The position numbers were made by a program, and so were the translations under genes. This document shows, one piece after another, positions 46,440 through 57,600 of a stretch of DNA of 64,000 nucleotides. How positions within the stretch are numbered: position 1 is the stretch's first letter; each line of letters begins with the position of its first letter. The notes under the pieces are model-generated. The model was not told the origin of the DNA. It saw only the letters and a list, made by a program, of their open reading frames with translations, and did no database searches. Source of the DNA: Tanypteryx hageni (lineage: Eukaryota; Arthropoda; Insecta; Odonata; Petaluridae); assembly GCA_028673005.1 (NCBI GenBank), contig CM054116.1, positions 147,991,173-148,055,172 on the forward strand, in the 5' to 3' direction.

Positions 46440-46945
46440 TAAATCCAAACACTAAATGGCCAACCCAACCCAAGGGGAAAGGAGAGACTAAATCCAACCC
46501 AGTGGATGGAAGAGAATGAATCTGACACCCAAATAACCAACGCAATTGGAGGGACATAGGAGAATGAATCCAACCTCAACCAGCCAACCCAACCCAGGGG
46601 GGACAAAACAGAATGAATCCAAACAGCCAACCTTATCCTGGAAGCAAAATAGAATCAATCTCAAGGAACAAATGAGAATGAATCCAAACAACCAACCCAT
46701 CCCAGGGAGGGGAAAGAGAATGAATGAATCCCCTAACCGGCCAAACCAACCTGGGGAGGACACAAGAGAATGAATCTAACAGCTAACCAGCCAACCCAAC
46801 CTGGAGGAATAAAAGCGAAGGAATCGAACCCCCAAAGAGCCAACCCAACACAAAAGAGAATGAAGCTAACCACTCAACCTAACCCTATGGAGTGGAAGAG
46901 AATGAATCCAACCACTATCCAGCCAACCCAACAGGGAGGATGTTT
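46440..46945. repeat. ~48-bp minisatellite, about ten copies
   Basis: AGAGAATGAATCCAA followed by CCAACCCAACC and GGGAGGA recurs about ten times with spacing of 45-50 bp. Copies differ by small substitutions and indels. Frames are open on both strands because stop codons are rare in the unit; no protein is implied. Confidence 0.85.
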
Positions 46946-47147
46946 CTTATTCAGCTACTGCGTAGTACCATATCTCAACTCTTGAGTTGTCACTGTACCA
47001 TATCTCATCGCTTCAGGTTTGTGGGGTCATAAAATTTATGAGGTGAAATCAGGATTATACCCAGGGGTATTCTGATGACAACAATAAATGATTAATTCTT
47101 TACATTCATTTTAGCATTTCATTAATTGTATGAAATATCCAACAAAC

Positions 47148-47341
47148 CTGTTTCACATTAAGAGTATCCATTGAGTAAAATATATAGTCCAAGCATCCCA
47201 CAAAACCAGATGTGTAGTTAGTGAAATCCAACTCTCCGTAGGCACTAGCAAGTGAGAAAGGATGTGAAAGCTCAAACCCCATTACTTCATCATGGCTGTC
47301 TTCAAGTGCTTTTTTTAACAATTCTTCATTCTCAAAATTAC
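47148..47341 (-). CDS. PDE12: PDE12-like 2',5'-phosphodiesterase, penultimate coding exon
   Basis: The 194-bp exon follows an acceptor TTTCATTTTTAG (AG at 47343-47342) and reads NFENEELLKKALEDSHDEVM, then GFELSHPFSLASAYGELDFT and NYTSGFVGCLDYIFYSMDTL. This is the exonuclease-endonuclease-phosphatase domain of PDE12; the Asp in CLDYIF is a conserved active-site residue of the family. It ends in phase 0 at NVKQ/GT and joins to VVPLPS of the last exon, as in PDE12. Upstream exons, carrying the N-terminal domain and the NTH and GDFN motifs, were not found up to 64000, so the gene must continue beyond the window or through exons I missed. Confidence 0.87.
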
Positions 47342-48602
47342 CTAAAAATGAAATAATGTATAAAAGATAAATTCATAAGCTGAGTTTTTACAGAAATTAT
47401 AAAAATGTTGAACATATAAGAACTTTTACAAACTAAATTAAAAAACAAGAAGTCCAAACCAGGACTAATGCAGGCTGATTTCCCAAACATTTGACATCCC
47501 GAATTGATTACTTATATTGACAGTAAATGGTTCAGTATGTGTTAGTCATTCCCATGAATTCTCATACCACAAATACCAGTTGTAATTAATAGTTTATCAT
47601 TGATAGAGAAAAACTGGAAAACAAATTAATAGAGCATTATCAAGTTTAAAATACTATAAGCAATGTCAAAATCTCTTTCTAACATTATACGTATTTCGCA
47701 TGTATTTTCTAAATAAATGAATTTAATAAATGTTAAATGTTACTGTTTATATGTATGTATGGATCGGTATCATGTCATAACAGTGCATGAATAACAGCGA
47801 ACGTCAAAACAGCAAACGTTAAAACAGCAAACGTCAAAACAGTGAAAACAAAAACGGCGAACGGACAAAACAGCGAAAAATCAGAATATAAGAAACAGCG
47901 AACGTCAAAATGGCTGAACACAGTTTAGCAAAAGTCAGTATTGTAGTAATTATAGGTAATAAATAATTGCTGGTTATTAAATTTTAAATAGCCGGAAATG
48001 TTAAACCATAAAATTATAGTTATAAGTGAATATTTCAAAAGTGCGCTGAATTTACTGGAATTACTAAAATTAACATAAGAAACGAATCCTACATCCTATA
48101 GAAATATTTACCAGATTTTTGAGTGGTAGTAGGTCATTTTAAAAGAACAACATTAGCTAGTTTTTTTTGGTTTCATTATAAAAACTGTTTAAAGATTTAT
48201 TATTATGGCTCCAAATTCATTTAAAAAAATTCTTTTGTATTACTTAGATCTAAAGTACATTAGTTATTACAGGTATACATAATGGGCGACTATGATACAA
48301 AGTGCACAAAAGAAATAGAAAATATGTAGTTAATGAATAAGGGCATATATTTACATTAAAAGTCAAAACTAATACATTTTCAAATTACTGTTAAAACATT
48401 ACAAAAGATACTTGAAAGTACGTTTTATTTGAAGGTATGCCAAAAGTTGTAAGAAAAATATTACAAGAGATAATGAATTCAAAAAGCCTTATGCTTGAAG
48501 ACGAAAATTTTGGGTGATTCCTTTTAAGAAATCTAATCTATCTCAATTGTGGTAATCCTTTACGAGACCTTTGATACATTTGTATGTATCTCAGTAAATT
48601 TT

Positions 48603-49850
48603 TCAGCTTTTCGAGGGTTTTTTGCCAGAAATATATTGTTCAATTTTTTCTTCATAAACATTACGTTCTTTTTGTAAGCATTCAATAAATTTCCATATGG
48701 TTGGATGACTGGATCCAATTAACTGGCTGAAGCCACGGTGCCAACCTTCCAATGCATTATTAGTTCTAGGCAAGCCTAACTTAACAGCCTCATGACAGTT
48801 CCACAATTTAATAGGAAAGTTTGGCCAACGACGTCCATTTCTGCGGTTCCTTCTTCCAATCCAGGTATCTTCAAAATAATCGATCATTGGCTGAAGGATC
48901 TCCTCCTTATCAACGTAATACTTAGAATCAATAAGAACTTCAAAAGAATGGATAACGTCAGATTCAGGAACGTAAGCGAGGGCTAGTAATTGCCTGATTT
49001 CAAGAGAGAAGTCAGGATCGGAGATGTACATCTGCTGCATTCCTTCTATTTGTTGGATTTTCCTCCACAAGCATTGACTCAAATGGAATAAACAACCTCG
49101 TTGAGTTGCCTGCGGAAAAGCTTCTTGAAATGAATTAATTGAACTTCGCTCGAAATCTGTCATAATAGAAGCCGGATTTAAGGTGAGATTCAATCTCTTT
49201 AAAGCTGATAATAAACTGTCATATAAAGACTTTGATTTGTGTGACAACAATGCAAACACTAGTGGAATTATAGTATCATACTCCATTGCATGAATGGTAT
49301 ATATCTGCATGAAGAGTCACGGAGCGGATTTAAACGTGCCATCGGCAAACCTATGCTTGCATCGCGCCAACAAATCCAAGTTCCGGTCAGTCAAAAAAAG
49401 AAGATTACGCTCGTCTAATGGTCCGCTGTCATGGAGCAAGAATGGATATCCCTTAAAAGTTTTAGTGAGTTCTTCTGGAAAATGTAGTCCTGCCAGGCAT
49501 TTCGGGTTCGAAGGCGGAAGATTTTTATGTTTGCGAGTCCGTTGGATCATGCGTTTCAAAAGGGGAACTGAAGGCAGTTGTCCATAAACAGCTAATGTTA
49601 ACGAGCATGTGGAAGTGGCAACAATCTGACAAGTAGCTTCTTGTGTTTCTCCAGCTCTTTCTCTGATATCGTTGATTACAGATCTTGCGTGAATCTTCGA
49701 AGAATCACCCACATGGTTATGACTAGTATGATTAATAACTCTCGCATCCATAACACTTGCACATCCGTGACATTTTTTACTTTCATAATCAGTGCATTTC
49801 CAATACCCTTGTGTTCACGTTCTCGACTGAAAGTGAATCCGTTATAAACT
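48603..49850 (-). pseudogene. MULE transposase with FLYWCH finger, one in-frame stop
   Basis: A FLYWCH-type zinc finger begins near 49850 (LLVYNGFTFSRERE), loses frame once near 49808, and continues YWKCTDYESKKC and HTSHNH. From 49751 the frame runs 383 codons to a stop at 48603, broken by a single in-frame TGA at 49319-49317. The MULE domain follows: FADGTFKSAP (first acidic residue), ASIMTDFERSS (second), CLFHLSQCLWRKIQ, and LPRTNNALEGWHR (third, Glu). Such proteins catalyse cut-and-paste transposition. The next neighbours are the element's own TIRs. Only two defects are visible. Confidence 0.86.
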
Positions 49851-50577
49851 AAAAGATCGTAACCTTTTTGACTTCACATAATCTATCACCATCCCTCTAA
49901 AAATAATAAAAATAAAAATATTAGAAATTGCATAAAATATTGTCTTAATTAAATAAATTAAGGTGTCGAGACACAATAAAAAATCTATAAAATGTTAAGT
50001 TTGATTAAAGTTATGTAATTTTAATATATTGAACTCTGAAACAGATTGAAATACTAGAATATGGTATGTACATACATTTATCAGATGTTATTGGGTAATT
50101 TAATTGTAAAGTAAAAGTAAAGAACATTAAAGAAAACATTGACAGTAATGCAAGATAGGAGATATTTAAAAACATACCTTCTCAATATACGTGAATTGAA
50201 ATAATACAATGCACCAGAACAATGAAGACTCGACGTTACACCAGCAATTCCACTTTAAAATGGCGATATGTTCGTTGGTTTTCTTCTTTTAACACTGGAA
50301 GAATTAATTTTATAAGGGCGTAGATGCCAAGTCAAGAGTCATTTCATAGGCAAAAATCGCACCTCCTTAATGCCTGAATAATACCACAACAGTAAAAGAG
50401 AGAACTTTAACAGAAGAATGTTACTCTGCACTCCTTAAATACTTCCAGGAAAGGATAGAAACAAAATAACTTCTCATTAGACGACAAGTAATTAAGAGTA
50501 TAGCCAATGGTAAGCGAAAGGGAAGGGATTATCGGCATGGGCAGGTGGGGGCAAGAGAGGGGCAGTTGGAAAAGTGG

Positions 50578-50960
50578 AAAATAATGCCACGAACGAGATC
50601 GAGTATGCAGCAGAAGTATGGGACCCTTATGAGAGGGTCTGCGTACTTAAAATAGAGAAGGTTCAGAGAAGGACTGCCATATTCGTGAAAATAAATTATG
50701 ATGCTAGGAAAATCGTCTCTCCATTAATTGAGGATTTGGCCTGGTGATGGCTCGAGGATCGCATACAAGCTAGACTGAGGCTATTAGAAAAGTATCGTTT
50801 AGAAGGATTAGCTAGAGAGGTGAATTCATTAAAGATCCCACCTATATCGGTAAAAAGAACAATGAAAATAAGTTTCGCGGAATCGATTATAGGATCGAAC
50901 GATACAAAGGATCTTTTTTCTCAAGAACAATCAGGGAAAATAATGGAATAATGAGGTCGT
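50578..50960 (+). pseudogene. Jockey-type LINE ORF2 C-terminal fragment
   Basis: The reading EYAAEVWDPYERV, KIEKVQRRTAIFV and LEDRIQARLRLLEKYRLEGL is the C-terminal region of jockey-like LINE ORF2. An in-frame TGA follows DLAW near 50743. No 3' tail is obvious. It appears to have inserted inside the MULE. Confidence 0.75.
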
Positions 50961-51867
50961 AACTGAGTTTAAAGTAATTGAGAAGTGCTATGCACCCCCT
51001 GTCATCCACCGGACAACTTACACAGTATGTTGTAGATTTATCTTGCACGCGAGAACCGTGAAGCAGCGCTCTGCAACTGGAGTGACAAAGTGCTAGAAAT
51101 AAAGGAATTTGTAATTCTTGAGCTACAAGTTTATTGTGTATGACATTCTATTTATTATGCTTTATTTGATCTTTATGATATTCCTAAAAAAATTCGAAAA
51201 TTAGAATTTCTATCTCAAATCCATTGAATTATAAAGATTTTGGATGGACTTTATTACTTACATTTCTGAAATATTCGCATATAATTATAATATACTCTAT
51301 TTTCCGCCTGCCACATGCCATTGGTGGCTTGCAGGGTATATATGTAAATGTATTTTGCTATATTTAGTTCAGCCATTTTCACATTCGCTGCTTTTACATT
51401 GCCATTTTTCGCTGTTTTGACGTGCGCTGTTTTGACGTTCGCTTTTCTGACATTCGCTGTTTTGATGCGAAACCGTGAGTGAAAACAAAACGACTGGAAA
51501 GGTGTACTCCATGTCGGAGTACACAGAGTTTCCAAATGTGTTCTTTGAGATTTCACAATGTTCTCAATATTTTTCACTCAGATGAGTATTTAACAAGAAG
51601 CTAGCGAGGTATGTTGTAAAATACATATAGGTCTTCATGTAAAGCAGTCATAATTGTTGTCCGATTTTAACCAAAATTGGAATCGGTCGACCAATTTTAG
51701 CTAAACTCCCCAATACCAAATTTCGTCAAAATATGCCCATTGGTTCCCGAGTTGAAACAGAAGAACATTAATTAAAAGCTTTTGGTGTAAATGACAGCAA
51801 GTTATTCGATGAAATAAGATGATTAAACTTATATTGTAATTTAGAAAAATTGAACTAGTGGAATCAG

Positions 51868-52160
51868 ATGAATATTTGTACAGATAAACACTGGATGGAG
51901 GTTTTTGCTCATTTTGATTTGGAGCTCAAACCATATCCAAATCTGTTGTTAATTATCGAATTTTGTTTTGCACTACCAGGTTCAGATGAAGTGGTGGAAA
52001 GAGTTTTTTCAATCATCAACGATATTTGGACCTGTGAAAAACTGAAATATCTTTGGAATGTGTAACTTCACAGACTGTGATAAAAGTAAATTTAGATTAA
52101 AATGTGATTTTTTAAGACTTGATAGAAACAAACAATGATATATTTAAAAAAAGTTTATTG
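51868..52160 (+). pseudogene. hAT transposase C-terminal (hATC) fragment
   Basis: The frame LKPYPNLLLIIEFCFALPGS and VERVFSIINDIWT is the hATC dimerisation segment, followed after a stop by VKINLDLKCDFLRL. The rest of the element is absent. It is a short degraded relic. Confidence 0.7.
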
Positions 52161-53227
52161 TAATGATAAATATGAATAAATAAAGGGAATTTCCAATATG
52201 GAATTTTTCTCTTTATTCAAAAAATGCCCCCTTTTGAAGTTATGTATATCTGATTAACTTTGTTATGCATTATTATTCTATAACAGCATAATTAGTGTTG
52301 AGGAATTGCAGAAGAAAGTGAGCAGCACTGACAAACATGACTCGAGAATTTTATTAAACATTTATGGAATTAAAATGTTTCTTCTTTGTCGGTAATATTG
52401 ACAAATGGGTAATTTGTAATATGAGTTGTCGGTGCTTGCATATTGCAAGCGCTTCAAAAAATCACCATATACCAAATCTAAACTTGTAAATAAACCAATG
52501 CGAACTCCAGGGCAAGAGCTCTTCAGTCACATGAAGCCTATATGTATTAGATAATAAATTCCATGAGAAACAGCAGAATATTTATAATTTTTCGTTAAAT
52601 TAATTTCCAAATTTTCTGGCAACTCATGCCCAAATTTTCGTATTTCAAGTATCGTCACTCAGATCGCCCTGCAAGAGCAATAAGAATAATCATCATTAAG
52701 ACAATACCCTATACATTAAATTTATGGAAAAATTATAGGATATTTTCTGTTAACATTATGGCATCATCATCCATGCCTTTAGCATGTATTTGGATAAAAA
52801 ATATCGAGAAACAGGTATGATGCCATTATATTTAACAATTGAAATGAGTTAAAATTTCTTGAAACACAACATTAAAATACTTTTCACGTTTTACCGTCAT
52901 TGCTATCAGTGTTGCTTCTCCGATTGTGATCTCTAATAGTCCTAGAGAAAAACAAACCTATCCGCTCTTTCCTATAGTTGAAATCCCAAATTTAATCGTC
53001 GTGTTTGTGTTTTCAGTAGTATGTGAGAATTACAATTATCTATGATACCCTAAATCACAGTGCGTGATGCAATTAGTGTTTTGGATACAATAAAATCTTA
53101 CATTTATCAGAAGAAAATATTGATGACGATGTTTTCATAATATGCATGATATTGAAAATTAGAATAAGTTAATTTATATGCTTATGGGAATAAGCTTGAT
53201 GTTAATTCGAATAAAGAAAAATGAAAA
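52161..53227. other. Unassigned region
   Basis: No gene is recognised. One isolated copy of the family-R hairpin, TGCTTGCATATTGCAAGC, lies near 52430. The rest is AT-rich. Confidence 0.4.
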
Positions 53228-53412
53228 TATATATTTCCGTAACTCGAATTTTCTATAACTCGAATAATTTTGCTTTCCCTTGAGATTCGAGCTATAGAAG
53301 TTCCACTGTATATATACAAATATTTAAAAATATATTTCCATAACTTGAGTTTTCTAATACTTGAATAATTTTTACTTTCCCTTGAGATTCGAGTTATGGA
53401 AGTTCGTTATGA
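53228..53412. repeat. Duplicated mariner/Tigger-like terminus
   Basis: CTCGAATAATTTTGCTTTCC and TTGAGATTCGAGCTATAGAAG near 53250-53310 recur as a diverged copy near 53350-53405. The end GAAGTTCCACTGTATA resembles a pogo/Tigger terminus. The two copies are in direct orientation about 105 bp apart. Confidence 0.6.
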
Positions 53413-53758
53413 CGGCATTAATTTCCATTAAAAGCATTAAATCACTACAATCATAACGTATAATATCAGATACCATTAAAAGCATTGAGGTTGTTGTAAT
53501 AGTATTTAAAGACTTCCATAGTTGAAAAGAGGGAAAATTAACATTTTTTCCAATTAAAAGCAAATTTTTACACTAACTTGGTAAGTAATTGAATTCTGCC
53601 TTCAAAAATTAAGAATTCTGTTCTTTCAGATAGACAACTGTTCTTTTTTCGAGTTCATATTCCAATTTTAAGTAATTTAAAAATGCATTTTTAGAAAGCC
53701 TTGTACTTTTCTTATGGGCATTGAAATGAAACATTGGGATTAAAAACACCCTTTAAAT

Positions 53759-54057
53759 CAGGGGTCAGCAATCTTTTCTGCATGGCGGGCCACATTTGCA
53801 GTTGTGAATGTTTTGGAGGGCCGCATTGGGAGTCAAGAAATCCTCGGCGGGCCGGATGAGCGAATAGATCAGAAGTTTTCTAGAGATTCTGTGAGTTCAT
53901 ATGAACGAAATCAAGTCTACATAATTTACTAGCGTTAAAAATTCACCAGAAAATGCTTTGAGACCATAATTTTACTCAAAAAATATAAAATTGCCCATTG
54001 CATAAAGCGTTCTTGAGGGCCGCACGTGGCCCGCGGGCCGTAGGTTGCCGACCCCTG
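53759..54057. mobile_element. 299-bp hAT MITE, CAGGGGTC termini
   Basis: Termini are CAGGGGTCAGCAATC and, reversed, CAGGGGTCGGCAACC (13 of 15). Flanks CTTTAAAT (53751-53758) and CTTTAAGT (54058-54065) match at 7 of 8, as expected for a hAT insertion. The interior is richer in GC than the region (CGCGGGCCGT, GGCGGGCCGG). It has no coding capacity. Confidence 0.88.
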
Positions 54058-54119
54058 CTTTAAGTATTAACTTATTTAGAATTTTCAATTTTTCTGGTTG
54101 GTTGTGACTAAAAACCTAT

Positions 54120-54615
54120 ACCAAATTTAAAGTTCATAGCTCATCTGGAAGTGCCTAAACATTAGTATCCTTCTATATATATTAATGATGACATATCATA
54201 AGTATATGCACTGATGCTGTAGCGGTTAGCGTGTCGGCTTTCTATTGCAAAGTTCAGGGGTTCAAACCCCTCGAATGGAGGGGTAGCAGTACTGTCAGTA
54301 TGATATAGAGCCAAAAACAAATGATGTTGGTAAATTAATTTTTTTAAATGGCGCAATGCTTTTCTTATGGGAATAAAACGTAACTTTCATAATTTCTAGT
54401 GTAGAGTCCAGCTCACTTAGGTGAGAGTTCCCATTTATTCTGGAGATTTCTCTATGACCTCCACAAATGCTGAAAATTACAGCTTGTAGCTTGGGCTAGA
54501 CATTAGCATCCTCCTATATATCATCATATATCATCGTTATATATAGACATCCCTTACAGAGTAAAATATAACATCATTATATATAGAGGTTCCTTACAGA
54601 GGAGAAACATATGTA

Positions 54616-54671
<56 letters not shown>

Positions 54672-57600
54672 TATATATAGATGTTCCTTACAGAGGAGGA
54701 TATAACATACTAGTAGAAGGTGCTTGCATACTGCAAGCATTTCATCTCACCTTGAAAAAACATTAATTTTTCAGGCAGATATTTCATGATTACAAATGTT
54801 TTTTAATTCTAAATATTTCACCTCCGCAGCGATTTTCGTTTTTCCCTTATGTAAAAATAATAGTTTTAAACAATCCCCAAACTTTGCAATTTTAAGAATT
54901 TTATACTTTGTCCATTATGGGGTAATAAAGCTACACATGTCTGCCAAATTTTAATGTTGTAGCACTTCTAGAAGTGAAATAATATTTTTCTAATTGTTTA
55001 AATTTTAATCATTTTTAACGGCCGCCGCATTTATATTTATGGAGAGATTCAAATGTTTATTTGTGCAAATACACTACTCTGAAAATAACTTGAAAATTAC
55101 AGCTTCCTAGCTCATTCCGTAGTACCTAAACAGTTATCTATTTGTTTAAACTTTAAGAATTTTTAACTGCAACACAAATTTAAGTGTCAAAATTTTTATA
55201 ATCCCTATTATGTTTTTTATAAATCCTACCCCTTAAAAAAATTTCAGCTCCGTAGCACACTCGGAAATACATAAGATTTTCGTTTTTCCAGTCGGTTTTG
55301 CAGATATACCTATCAACAAAAAAAATTTCAAGTGTGCCGCTTTTCTGGTAGTACCTAAGCATTAGTATTCTCCTCTATATATGTTACTAGTAGTTGGTGC
55401 TTGCATTTCGTAAGCATATCATCTCAACATAAAAAAACATTCATTTATCATATTTCATCATTACAAATATTTTTTTAATTCTAAATATTTCACCTCCGGA
55501 GCGATTTTCGTTTTCCCTTATGTAAAAATAATAGATTAAAACAATCCCAAAACTTTGCAATTTTAAGAATTTTATACTTTCTCCATTATGCGGTACTAAT
55601 GGTACACATTTCTGCCAAATTTTAAAGTTGTAATACTTCTAGAAGTGAAATAATATTTTTCCAATTGTTTAAATTTTAAACATTTTTAACGGCCGCCGCA
55701 ATATGTTTATGGAAAGATTCAAATGTTTATTTGTGCAAATGCACTTGAAAATTTCAGCTTCCTAGCTCATCCCGTAATGTCTAAACAGTTATCTATTTGT
55801 TTAAACTTTAAGAATTTTTAACTGCCAAACAAATTAAAATATCAAAATTTGTATAATCCCTATTTCGTTATTTTAAGAATTCTACTTATAAAAAAAATTT
55901 CAACTCCGTAGCACGTGGAAATACATAAACCTCGAAATTTTGTTTAAACAATTGCAAATTTTTAGCGGCCGTATTGTTGCACTTTTTCATGATTTTCGTT
56001 TTTTCTATTCGGTTTTGCACCAAATCCCACCTAAGAAAAAATTTCGAATCTACAGGTCATCTGGAAGTGCCTAAACATTAGTATCCTCCTATATCCTCCT
56101 CCTCCTCAGTAAGAAACGTTGATATATAATGATATCCTCTATATATATAATGACTAGTATAAAGTGCTTGCATTCTGCAAGAATTTCATGTAACCTTAAA
56201 AAAAATTAATTTTTCATAGAGATATTTCATGATTGGAAATATTTTTTTAATAATAAGTCTCCTCTGCACTGATTTTCGTTTTTTCCTCATGGAGCAAAAA
56301 TGGAGTAAAACAATCACTAAAATTTGCAATTTTAAGAATATTAAACTTTATCCAATGTAAGCTACTAATTCCACATATTTCTGTCAAATATTGAAGTTGT
56401 AGCACTATTATACAATACTATTTATTTAATTGTTTAAATTTGAAAGTTTTTAGCGGCCAAAATATCATGTTGTTGCAGATTTTCAAATGTTTGTTTGTTT
56501 CAGTGCACTAAGCTCTTGAAAATTTCAGCTTTTTATTGTGGCCATTAAAAATTAATTAATTTTAAACAATTAGAAAATGTTATTTCACTTCTAAATGAGC
56601 TACAAATTTAAAATTTGGCAGAAATGTGTGGCATTATAAACCCAATGTGGAAAAAGTATAATATTCCTAAAATTGCAAATATTAGTGATTGTTTTACTCC
56701 ATAATTGTTCTATAAGGAAAAAACGAAAATCGGTGCAGAAGAGAAATCATTTGAATGAAAGAATTATTTCCCATGATGAAATATCTCTCTGAAAAAATGA
56801 ATGTTTTTTCAAATGCTTGCAGAATGCAAGCACCTTCTACTAGCATGTTATATCGTCCTCCTCCTCCTCTGTAAGGAACATCTATATATATAGATATCCT
56901 CCTCTGTAATAAACGTCTATATATAATGATATAGGAGGATACTAATGTCCAGCCCATACTACAAGGGCTAGAAAGTTGAACTTTTCAGCATTAGTATATG
57001 TAATAGAGAAACTTTCAGAATAAATGGGAACTCTCAACTAAGTGAAATGGGTTCAACACGAGAAATTCCGAAAGTAGCGTTTTTTCCCCATAAGAAAAGC
57101 ATTGCACCATTTTTGTGAATTAATTTCGAAAACTTGCCCATAATCTACAGAAATGAAATTTTAAGTGTTGGTGGATGGTCACAATATCTATTAGGAATTA
57201 TTGTTACTTTTGCTTACAGTGCCCTGGGTTCGACTGCAGATGCCCCGAAATATATCCCATAAGTTAGCATGAGAAAAAGTTTGTCCAGTATGTAGACCAA
57301 TCTGATAGGTTTAGGAAGCTGAAATGTAGCAAGATTATAGAATTTTGCTCACCACCAACTATAAAAATCAAAAAGTTCAAGATTGTTAATTTTTAGGGGA
57401 TATTTCAACCCCATTTGTACATTAAAGTTTAATAATTTTTATCTTGGAAACTATAATATATAGTTTCGAGTTTTTGCAGACATTTTGTAGCATATTAGAC
57501 ATTAAAAAATGTAATGTTCAACAATGCGAACGCTAAAAATTCGCAATTGTTTAAACAAATTTTCAAGGTTTATGTATTTTCGAATGTGCTACGGAGCTGA

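Larger units (their letters stand above)
28867..47147 (-). other. 18.3-kb intron of PDE12-like gene
   Basis: The donor is CAG/GTTTGT at 47148/47147 and the acceptor CAG at 28869-28867. The GTTTGT donor departs from the usual GTAAGT but the joined protein is continuous and in phase 0. The intron is filled by transposon remnants listed separately. The segments 28870-29550, 31600-32930 and 33000-33814 are AT-rich with no gene that I can recognise. Confidence 0.8.
47780..51466. mobile_element. MULE with tandem-repeat TIRs
   Basis: Long imperfect inverted repeats at about 47780-47919 and 51367-51466 are each built of several copies of AACAGCGAACGTCAAA-like units and both end inward at AAAATGGCTGAAC. 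Between them lies a MULE-type transposase pseudogene on the minus strand and an inserted LINE fragment at about 50578. The exact outer borders and target duplication could not be fixed. 47920-48600 and 49860-50570 have no gene. Confidence 0.75.

Noticed and set aside
46488..46985. Open frames of 70-110 aa in both directions
   Set aside because: They track the ~48-bp minisatellite unit and read different repeats on each strand.
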